A stretch of 64,000 bases of DNA from Pholis gunnellus (lineage: Eukaryota; Chordata; Actinopteri; Perciformes; Pholidae): the NCBI GenBank assembly GCA_910591455.2, contig OU342809.1:1457501-1521500 (forward strand). Direction: 5' to 3'. Positions 39,584-51,312 of the stretch are shown piece after piece. The position numbers were made by a program, and so were the translations under genes. Below the pieces are notes generated by a model that was given only the letters and a program-made list of their open reading frames with translations, was not told the DNA's origin and did no database searches. Every line of letters starts with the position of its first letter. Positions within the stretch are counted from its first letter, which is position 1.

Positions 39584-41702
39584 GGATCATGGTAATGCCC
39601 AGATTGAGGACCGAGCCCTCTTTACCGGCGTCAGGATTTGTGGCCTGTTCTGATTTTAGACATTCATCCATTTATCTGTCAGATTTAGATTCACCACAGG
39701 CAGCTGCAGTTAGTCTGCTTTTAGAGACGCACAAAAACAACCACAAACAACCCCAGGAGAGAAAGAAGATCCTAAAATAACATGTCTGAACGATGCTTTC
39801 ATTCAGGAGAAAGTCTTTTTACTGCTAGATGTTATTTAGTTTAATAGATGGAGAACAAAACTCAAACATCAGCAGGTAAAAGAAACTGGAAGCTTAGATT
39901 TAAACAGGAACAGCTTCCTGTTTCACAACTAACCCGAACCCACCGAGCGCCAGTGATATTGGTGACAAGAGGTGCCTGCGCAAAGCTCAAAGGACATTAA
40001 AAGACAAAACCCACCCATCCAACAGGACCACAACTGGAATTTAGCTGTACAACCCGGTGTTTCGGGACATCCCAAACCAAAACTAATGTAACTATGGCAA
40101 AGAGTCTTGTGTTTGTGTTGGACCCATAGACTGTGTATCTAGAGAGAATGCAGGTTTAACACATGAAGCACTAAGCTAATCAAGGAAATAGGTTTTCAGA
40201 GCTTTTTAAGCTCACGTCCTAAACTGGGTAAAATGTGTACCGAATGTAAACACGACCAGCTGGAAACATTAGCTTCCGTCTCACAGCCTCCGATCGATTT
40301 TATAAAGTTTAAAAGTCCAAATCGACTCACGTGGAGTTCCGGGTCTTTCCGTGTGAACGGATGCAGATAAAGATGTGAACACTAAATGTTTGGCTCTGCA
40401 CTCTGCATGCAGTCGTGCCAGTAAGTGGGTTGCATGGACTAATTGGAATTAGTGAATGACTTAATGGGAGTGATTCAGAGTGTAAGTAACCAGACTGCCC
40501 CCCCCCCCCCCCGCTCTCAGCTGGCTTCCAGCTTCTTGATCCAGAGAAACTGACCTGATTACTTCAGACAGTAAAAACAACAAAAATAAACACACACACA
40601 CACACACACACATCTCCACATCACAGCGGTAATCTTGAGTGAGTCTCTCGATCCGAATGGTCTGAAAAAAGCAAACCGGTCTGCCAGCAGCATCAGATCA
40701 GTGTCACTGTTTCACCTGCTTCACTTACTGTGTGGATCCAGATCTCAGAGAGATTTAACTCTCTAGAACACGAGAACACGTCTTTAGTGCAGAATAACAG
40801 TTAGAATGACATCAATCATAAAAAGAAAAACACAAGTTGGATTTCTGTGATAGTTTATTTTAGAAAAATTAGAAAATATTGGAATCTATACATCCAACAT
40901 GTCAAGTGTCCACAAGTGATACTAGAAAAACATGGAGGCTCTACGTGTTATGAATAATACATTATTTTTACAAACATTTTACAGCCTCTCTCCTCTCTCT
41001 CCTCTCCTCTCTCCTCTCCTCTCTCCTCTCCTCTCCTCTCTCTCCTCTCCTCTCTCCTCTCCTCTCTCCTCTCCTCTCTACTCTCTCCTCTCCTCTCTCC
41101 TCTCTCCTCTCTCCTCTCCTCTCCTCTCTCCTCTCCTCTCTCCTCTCTTCTCTCCTCTCTCCTCTCCTCTCCTCTCTGCTCTGTGTTCACTTCCTGAAGT
41201 TCAGTCAGAGTTTCTCTCTCTTGTGGTCACATGACTGTTGGTCTCAGATGAATCAATCATGACTTCATAGTTTCACACTCTGGTTAAAGTGAACGCTTTA
41301 TTTTAAATGAGGAGGATGCACTAATACCAGAACAATACAAGTACGAGTACTTATGTGAGTACTCAATAATACCATTACACTTGTTAAAATGTGTGTTTCT
41401 CTGTGTGTGTGTGTGTGTCTGTGTGTGTGTGTGTGTGTGTGTCTGTGTGTGTGTCTCAGAAACTGAAGGACGTGGAGTCCATCATTAAGATCGTGGAGCT
41501 GAACGGAAACGACCTGGTGAAGGATTACTCGGATGAAATCGAGCGGATGTTGGGAAGCAAGATGAAGTCGGTGAAGGTGAGGACGAAGAGGATTCCTACA
41601 TTTCCCAGAATGCAAAGTGTTCTCAGCCCCTTTTGTGCTCAAATCTTTTCAAACTCCCATTTCTCTCAATTTTGCTCACATCTCTCTGTCTTATGTAACC
41701 TG

Positions 41703-41775
<73 letters not shown>

Positions 41776-42151
41776 TTAGACATTACTTCATTTAAAGACT
41801 TTTTCTGTTTCTTGTCTCAGAGATTGGCGGAGTCGGCAGAGGACGCCGATCTGTACCACGACTACAACGCTTCGTTGCAGGTTGGTGCTCTTCACAACTT
41901 ATTTTACTCACACACTCAAACCTGCAGAGATCTGAAACACAAGCCAAGCTCAGATAATCCATCAACCCTCTAAGTGGCCTAAGCTCTAACGCTAACACTA
42001 GCATGCTAACAGTTTGTAGCTCAACAGCCGGTCGAAGCTTTAAAGCTTCACCTGAGATTAGATCAAACTCCCCCGATCCTGTGAGGAAACTGGGTTAACG
42101 CTGCAGCAGAGACACTACACACAGAAACATATAAACATTCAACAGCTATAT

Positions 42152-42194
<43 letters not shown>

Positions 42195-45100
42195 TACAAA
42201 AGAAATACGATGTTGAATACATATTATATTCAACATCGTATTTATGTTGTATTGTAGAGAGACACCTTGTGTCAAAGTCTTCAGATTCTTTAAGGTGTTT
42301 TATGGCGACGCTGGTCGGCGGAGAATAGACGTGACCTGCGCTGCATTTTATTCTGAAAGGATTCTTCTTCCTGTCTCCCATCAGTTTGATTACTACAACT
42401 CCATGCTGATCAACACGGAGGACGAGGACGGGAACAACGTGGAGCTGGGCGGAGACTTCAATCTGGAGGAGAACGAACACTTCAACAAGCTGCTGGTGAA
42501 CACGCTGCTCAGCGACATCCAGATCCCCACCAACGTCTACAACAAAGGTCAGAGGTCGTCCTTTACGTCTGTCTCAAACAGCTCCTGTGAGGTTTAGCTT
42601 CTAACGACCGTCCTCTGTGTGCAGACCCCAACATCCTCAACGCCATCTACAACTCTGAGGCGCTAAACGACATCTTCATCGGCAACTTCCAGAAGGATCC
42701 AACGCTCACCTGGCAGTTCTTCGGCAGCTCCACGGGCTTCTTCAGGATTTACCCCGGTTAGTCTGAGCTTTAGTCTGAGCTTCAGTCTGAGCTTTAGTCT
42801 GAGCTTTAGTCTGAGCTTCAGTCTGAGCTTCAGTCTGAGCTTTAGTCTGAGCTTCAGTCTGAGCTTTAGTCTGAGCTTTAGTCTGAGCTTTAGTCTGAGC
42901 TTCAGTCTGAGCTTTAGTCTGAGCTTTAGTCTGAGCTTCAGTCTGAGCTTCAGTCTGAGCTTTAGTCTGAGCTTTAGTCTGAGCTTCAGTTTGACCTTTA
43001 GTCTGAGCTTCAGTTTGAGCTTCAGTTTGACCTTTAGTCTGAGCTTCAGTGTGCGCTTTAGTCTGAGCTTCTGTTTGAGCTTTAGTTTAAACTTCTGTTT
43101 GAGGTTCTGTCTGAGCTTCTGTCTGAGCTTTAGTCTGAGCTTTAGTCTCAGCTTTAGTCTCAGCTTTAGTCTCAGCTTCAGTTTCAGCTTTATCTCCAAC
43201 AGAGCTGGAGTTTTGGTGGTAAATGTCCAACTGAAATTGAATAAATTGTTTTTTCAAAAAAAGTGAGAATCAGAAAGTGAAAATCTGACAATAATGCCTG
43301 TTGTCACATTTTGTGGCTGTGATAAATGGTGTAATTTTGGCGATTAAAATAATATAAAAGTATTTATGTATTTCCGTCAACCTGCTCATGTCTGTACACA
43401 TTGTTAAATGTTTATATCTGTTGTTTTTTTGCTGCCCTTTTAAATTTTTTATATATATTTTTCTTGTTTATTGTAAATTTGTGTATGTACATCGAGAGCG
43501 AAGTGGAAACTGGAGTCATGCGTACGCATACACGGCCAATAAAGAGTTCTTGATTATAAATGATTACAAGTTAATTAAAATGTGATTTAATTTGTTATGA
43601 TCACGAGGGAACAAAATAAAACCTAACAGTATATTTCTTAATAATATTTGTATCATCAGTACTAGATAAATAGATGTATAATATATATCAATATACTGAC
43701 TCTGTGTCTCTCAGGTATTAAATGGACTCCAGACTCGAACGGTGTTGCAGCTTTTGACTGCAGGAACAGAAACTGGTGAGTTCAACAGCTTCTAGCTGCT
43801 GCTAATTAGCTAACGTTAGCATGCTAACGAGCATTCTGAACATGATTGACAATATACCTGCTAATCATCTGCATGTAAGCATTGTGAGCATGTTAGCATC
43901 CAATGTTAGCATTCAGTAAGGCTACACAATATGAGGAAAATATGCAATAATGCTGTTGGATATTTGATATTGATAACAATATTAATTTGATAAATGTACA
44001 GATATTAAATGTACAGTGTGCAGCCTCACAGAGCTGCTAGCGTGACTGCAGACTTTGTTGTAGTTGGACCAACAAATAAACATAAAGATCAAACTTGACT
44101 TAAATGTTACTTTGTCTCTGAGGGGAAACTTTCATTATTTAAACAACCCAGCGGTTGTTTAAATTTTTTCTGTTTTCTCTGCTGGATTTAAATGAAGCTG
44201 GAGAAGATTTTCAGCTCAGACATGGTTTTGTTAAAGGAACACATTGAACTCTCTTTGTTTGTTTGAAATATATTCAATACTTCTCTGTGAACACGGAGAC
44301 AGATGGGATGCTAAGTTTAGTCCGTTATTAAAGGTGTGAACTTGCCAGCAGCCTGGAAACAGGAACATAAAGTCCAGAAACAAAGTAGCTGGAGGCAGCG
44401 AGATGATGAAGGTTTTACATTTTACTGCGTTATAACGTTATAAACACAGAGTTTGACATTCTCTGCTTCTTCATAGTAGCATCTTAAAACAGACACTAAT
44501 ATTACGTGAGTAAAAGAAAAGTGTCTAAAGTCCTAGTACTCTTGTCAATACTCTTATCGGTTCTTTTTGATTATATTGTGAGAAAAAAAAGACAATTAAT
44601 TAAAAAAATAATCAACATTTATTTATTTATTGGTACTGTTAGTCCTGTTAGTCCTGTTAGTCCTGTGAGGACTGTTAGTCCTGTTAGGCCTGTTAGTCCT
44701 GTGAGTCCTGTGAGGACTGTTAGTCCTGTTAGTCCTGTGAGTCCTATTAGTCCTGTTAGTCCTGTGAGGACTGTTAGTCCTGTTAGTCCTGTGAGTCCTG
44801 TTAGTCCTGTGAGGACTGTTAGTCCTGTTAGTCCTGTTAGTCCTGTGAGTCCTATTAGTCCTGTTAGTCCTGTGAGGACTGTTAGTCCTGTTAGTCCTGT
44901 GAGTCCTGTTAGTCCTGTTAGTCCTGTGAGTCCTGTTAGTCCTGTTAGTCCTGTGAGTCCTATTAGTCCTGTTAGTCCTGTGAGGACTGTTAGTCCTGTT
45001 AGTCCTGCGAGTCCTATTAGTCCTGTTAGTCCTGCAAGTCCTGTTAGTCCTGTTAGTCCTGTGAGTCCTGTTAGTCCTGTTAGTCCTGTGAGTCCTATTA

Positions 45101-47274
45101 GTCCTGTTAGTCCTGTGAGGACTGTTAGTCCTGTTAGTCCTGTGAGTCCTGTTAGTCCTGTGAGGACTGTTAGTCCTGTGAGGGCTGTTATGAATGTTTA
45201 CTGAGGTAATAAATCAAGAGAGAAGTAGAGTCATTTTCTCATAGACTTCTATACAACCAGAGGAGTCGCCCCCTGGTGGACACTAGAGAGAATGCAGCTT
45301 TAACACATGAAGCTTTGACTACACTTTTCAGAACCGGAGGTTGCCGCCTGCTCCAGACCTTATCAACATTGAGGCAGCAGAACGTTTCATCCTGACACAC
45401 TGTGCTGTAAAGTGTCTGTTTACCGTATAAGAACAAATATAAACGCAGTGCTAAAAAAAGAGGGGCGTCTCAGTCGTTCTGCTGGCTGTGAGCCGGTGTT
45501 TTGATCCTCTGATCCTCTTGATAAGCTGCTCCTCAGCCGAGTCCCACGCAGCCCACATGGCACCATATGCGACCGCTCATGCATTTTCTAAATAATACCA
45601 GAGAGCTGCATATGTCCTCGAACGCCTCGTCACGCCACATTAATGCAGCTGAGCTCAGAGAGACGTGTTTTCACTTGTTTCTATCGATAATGTGGAGTAA
45701 ACAGAGATCTGATCGGTTTAGACACAAACTGAAGGATTATGTTTTTATAATAAATTGAGCTCTTTACTGTCAGCAGCTGGAGCTCAACTGTTCTTCATGA
45801 GATCATAGAAAATAATAATAATAAAAGCTGTAAACATCCATAAAATCTCCTGTTTGTGAGGAACATTTTCATCTTCAAGGATTTGAGTTAAACAATGAGA
45901 TTAAACTTCATAATATTTGATATGAACTCTTCATGATGGCTTGTTTTTGTGACTGTATTTAGTTAATAACAATATTAATAAATATTATTAACCAGTATGT
46001 TGTAAAATAATCTCACAAATCTTTTACTATATCAATATACGTTTTTGTTTAAACCTTTTTCTAATGCTCCATTCACAGGAATTTAGAAATTTAGAAATTT
46101 AGAAAATTGTTTAATTTTAAGATAAAGATTTGTTTTATAGCTACATGCATCACTAGAATATTTACATGAAATAGCAGACATTAACTGATTATTTTACTGA
46201 AGCAAAGTATCATCATGCACATTTCTGAACTGGCGACAAGACAGCTGTAACAAAAAATGACAACATTATTTAAAAACAACAAGCTTTGTGAATCAGAATG
46301 ATGAATCCACATTTAAAACGTCTTTAATTGTCTCTCTGTTTATTAGATCATTGAATATATGTATACAATTTTGGAATTCCATAGGAAGAAAGTGATTAAA
46401 ATAGAGATAATAGCTTAATAAAAAGTGTAATATTGATGAATGTTGCCGTGCTGCGTTCAGGTACATCCAGGCAGCCACGTCTCCCAAAGACATCATCATC
46501 ATGGTGGACATCAGCGGCAGCATGAAGGGGCTGAAGATGACCATCGCCAAACACACCATCAACACCATCCTGGACACGCTGGGAGAGAACGACTTCGTCA
46601 ACGTCATCGCTGTGAGAGACACACACACAGGGACACACACGTACAGACACACACACACTCACACACACACACACATATACAAAGAGACACACGAACACAC
46701 ACACACACGTACAGAGAGACACAGACACACACACAGGGACACACACGTACAGACACACACACACTCACACACACATATACAAAGAGACACACGAACACAC
46801 ACACACACGTACAGAGAGACACACTCACACACACACACACACGTACACACACACACACACGCACAGAGAGACACAGACACACACACACACACACGTACAC
46901 ACACACACGCACAGAGAGACACAGACACACTCACACACACGCACACACACATACACATACAAAGAGACACACTCACACACACACACACACGTACACACAC
47001 ACACACACGCACAGAGAGACACAGACACACTCACACACCACACACACACGTACACACACACACGTACAGAGAGACACAGACACACACATCATCGACCACA
47101 CACAGTAACATTACATCAGTTGTAGAAGAAGTGAAAGTACTGACACTGCTCTTCGTCTCCTCCTCTTCGTCGCCTCCTCTCAGTACACTGACTATGTCCG
47201 GTACGTGGAGCCGTGCTTCAAAGGAACTCTGGTCCAGGCCGACTTAGACAACAGAGAGGTGAGACCATCATCTG

Positions 47275-47313
<39 letters not shown>

Positions 47314-47804
47314 GCGTTGGGATCATTCAAATAAAAGCATGTGAGGAGTTTAGAAGGGAAATCTCTCGTCAGTGGATCTCAAATTAGATTTTTTATATGA
47401 GATAAAAACGGATAAAAACTTGGGAACCACTGGTTTAACCGTTAAAAATGAGTTGTTTTTTTTAATACAAAATCTGAATCTGAAAGGTAACGAATAACCA
47501 AAGCTGGTAAACAAATGTAGTGAAATAAAAACTTCTGGAAGTAGAGAAGTCTGACTGTGGTTTAGAACTTTGTGAAGATATTTGTAGTACTTTTAGTACC
47601 TCCATTGTGTCTTAATGTGAAGTATAATGTTTTGTCTGTTCAGCACTTTAAGCAGCTGGTGGAGGAGCTGCACGTTAAAGGAGAAGCCAAGATCAAGAAC
47701 GCCATGAAGGAGTCCTTCAAGATCCTCAACGAGGTTTGTGTCCTCTGGGATGAGCGTTAGCGTTAGCATTAGCATTAGCAAGAAGCAACATGACAACAAG
47801 ATTA

Positions 47805-47848
<44 letters not shown>

Positions 47849-49195
47849 GCGAGGGCCAGCGGTCAGGGCAGCATGTGTAACCAGGCCATCATGCTGATCA
47901 CAGACGGAGCCATGGAGGACTTTGAGTCCGTCTTTGAGGAATTCAACTGGCCCGAGCGCAGGGTGAGGTTCCTTCAAATTAGCACCAGATTAGCTCCGTC
48001 TCCACAAACCACACCACTCCTCCTCCACCCCGACCTGTAAAGAGTCATTCATGCAGTATCTCCTCTCATTAGACCTTCATGTGATGTCTTCTCTTTACCG
48101 CGTTACTGCTTTATTTTATTTTTGTTATTATTATTATTTTATTGATGTATTTTTTATTAATTACATTTTGTATTTATTGAGGTCATATTTGAATATATAT
48201 GATTTAATATCTGATCTCCATGTTTGTCTCTTCAGGTGAGAGTCTTCACCTACCTCATCGGCAGAGAGATGACCTTCGCCCAGAACACCAAGTGGATCGC
48301 CTGCAACAACAAAGGTGTGTGGGTGTAGTGTGTGTATGCATGTGTGTGGATGTGTGTGTGTTTGCCGTGTGTGTGTGTATGCGTGTGTGTGTAGTGTGTG
48401 TATGCGTGTGTGTGTAGTGTGTGTGTGTGTGTGTAGTGTGTGAATGCGTGTGTGTGTGTGTAGTGTGTTTATAGTGTGTGTGTGTGTGTGTGTGTGTCTG
48501 CGTGTGTGTGTAGTGTGTGTGTAGTGTGTGTTTGTGTAGAGTGTGTGTGTGTGTTTGTGTAGTGTGTGTGTAGTGTGTGTGTTTGTGTAGGGTGTGTGTG
48601 TGTGTGTGTCTGCGTGTGTGTCTGCGTGTGTGTGTGTAGTGTGTGTGTAGTGTGTGTTTGTGTAGGGTGTGTGTGTGTGTTTGTGTAGTGTGTGTGTAGT
48701 GTGTGTGTTTGTGTAGGGTGTGTGTGTGTGTGTGTGTGTATGCGTGTGTGCGTGTGTGTGTAGTGTGTGTGTGCGTGTGTGTATGCGTAGTGTGTATGTG
48801 TGTTGTGTGTGTAGTGTGTGTGTGCGTGTGCGTGTGTGTGCGTGTAGTGTGTGTGTGTCTGCGTGTATGCGTAGTGTGTGTGTGTGTGTGTATGCGTAGT
48901 GTGTGTGTGTGTGTGTGTAATGTGTGTAGTGTGTGTAGTGTGTGTGTGTATGCGTAGTGTGTGTGTGCGTGTAGTGTGTGTGTGTGTCTGCGTGTATGCG
49001 TAGTGTGTGTGTGTGTTGTGTGTGTGTAGTGTGTGTGTAGTGTGTAGTGTGAGTGTGTGTGTGTGTGTTGTGTGTGTGTAGTGTGTGTAGTGTGTGTAGT
49101 GTGTGTAGTGCGTAGTGTGTGTGTGTGTGTGTAGTGTGTGTGTGTGTGTGTGTCTCTTATCCACTGCCCGTGTGTGTGTGTGTGTGTAGTGTGTG

Positions 49196-49228
<33 letters not shown>

Positions 49229-49507
49229 TCTTATCCACTGCCCGTGTGTGTGTGTGTGTTCTCAGGTTTCTACACACACATCTCCACGCTGGCGGACGTG
49301 CAGGAGAACGTGATGGAGTATCTGCACGTGCTCAGTCGGCCGATGGTCATCAACCACAACCACGACATCATCTGGACGGAGGCCTACATGGACACTGTGG
49401 TGAGCCGGAGCCGACCAATCAGAGAGCTCGAAACGGAGCAGTTTGGTTTTCAACATCTTGTATCAGATATGAAGTTCTCATTTTGGGGTTGAACTTCTCC
49501 TGTTCAG

Positions 49508-49543
<36 letters not shown>

Positions 49544-51259
49544 CTTCACCTTCATCTGTCTGTCTGCTTCCTCCCTGTGTTTTTTTTTCCCATGATCCTC
49601 TGGGCCTCTCCATCCCGTCGCTCCGGCAGCTTCCCAGCACCAAGGAGGTAAAAAAGAAGACGAAGAAGAAGAAGTTGTAGTTTTAGATGAAGAGGATTTA
49701 ACGAGTAGAAAACACGACGGTTCTCAAAGTCCCTGAGCCGGGTTTCATAAGATACTTCTTATTTTATTGATAATATTGAAATATAATTATATATATATAA
49801 TAAAATTATAATAATATTTTCAATATATTCAAATATTCATGTCGTTGTGTTCATGTAAAAGCTCTGACGTAGTTTAGTTTCTTAGCGTACAAAAGTAGAA
49901 AACATCTGAAGGTTTATATTTATATTCTCCAATACTTTACGGGGAGAACATTCAGATTTTGATGATAAAATCACACATTTTACACATAAATATTTCATAA
50001 ATGATATATAAACACGTATGAACGACTCCCTTCACTGTGACGACCCTCCTGGAGGGTCCTGGCCCTCATGTTGAGAACCGCTGCTTTAGTCCTGCATCGC
50101 CCCCTGGAGTTCATCCTCAGAGCTGCACTGTAGTGTCACAATAAGCATCATATATATCAGATACATCATGAAGATAACCTCTGTGTGTTCTTTGTGTGTC
50201 TCAGCTCTTCAACACCAAAGCTCAGAGTCTGCTGCTCATGACCTCGGTGGCCATGCCGGTCTTCAGCAAGAAGAAGGAAACGGTCAGCGTCACAACGTCA
50301 AATATAATTCATATATAACGATGATGTATAATAAGTCACCACATACCTGAAGGTTGAGATGAGAGCAGTTAGTTCTAACCATGTTGTCTTTCTGTGGTCC
50401 ACAGATCTCAACAAATATTAGATTTTAATTTAACTTTTTGTTTTAACAAATATTAGATTTTAATTTAACTTTTTGTTTTAACAAATATTCGATTTTAATT
50501 TAACTTTTTGTTTTAACAAATATTAGATTTTTATTTAACTTTTTGTTTTAACAAATATTAGATTTTTATTTAACTTAACTTTTAGTTATTTTAACTAAAA
50601 TTCGATTTTAATTTAACTTTTTGTTTGAACAAATATTAGATTTTTATTTAACTTAACTTTTTGTTTTAACAAATATTAGATTTTTATTTAACTTAACTTT
50701 TTATTTTAACAAAAATTCGATTTTAATATAACTTTTTGTTTTAACAAATATTAGATTTTAATTTAACTTTTTGTTTTAACAAAAAATTTCATTTTTAACA
50801 TTCTGTAGGAACCACGAGATAAAAACTCTTTATATCTAAAGACTGTGTTCCTCCAGAGGAGCTGGAAATGTTCCAGAAACACAGTTAATATCAAACATAA
50901 TGGGTTGATTGATCAGATGTCTATAACTCTGTTTAATGAAGTATTATGGTAATTATTCCCCAGCTGTCCCACGGGATCCTGCTGGGTGTGGTCGGCACCG
51001 ACATCCCGCTGATGGAGGTGATGAAGCTGGCGCCCAGATACATGGTGAGCTCAGCGTGGACACCGACGACACGCCAGGAAGTGAGTTGTTCTTTTCACAA
51101 TAAAAGCCTTCCGTTTGTCTCCTCTAACCTCCACAGCTGGGAGCTCATGGCTACGCCTTCCTCATCACCAACAACGGCTACATCCTGGCTCACCCGGACC
51201 TCCGACCGCTGGTGAGTTAAACACATTCACTGGACTTGTGTTCAAATAAAGAGATTTCA

Positions 51260-51312
<53 letters not shown>

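Larger units (their letters stand above)
43776..46460. other. cacna2d4 intron 7
   Basis: 2.7 kb with the 9-bp minisatellite 44634-45190 and an R1 copy on the minus strand 45195-45325; otherwise AT-rich with no exon. Confidence 0.75.

Noticed and set aside
41617..41973. Poly-Asp protein frame
   Set aside because: (GAT)n microsatellite in intron 3; exon 4 is read in the family frame with a proper acceptor.
42663..43199. 178-residue RLKL frame on the minus strand
   Set aside because: Complement of the intron 6 minisatellite plus antisense of exon 6.
44506..45204. 232-residue PVSPVS frame
   Set aside because: 9-bp intronic minisatellite; the frame starts in AT-rich intron sequence.
46501..47247. 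248-residue frame starting in exon 8
   Set aside because: Only the first ~37 residues are coding; the rest is read-through of the repeat intron, and the GT donor at 46612 with exon 9 explains the family sequence.
48255..49277. 340-residue HTHT frame on the minus strand
   Set aside because: Antisense of the TG-repeat intron 12.
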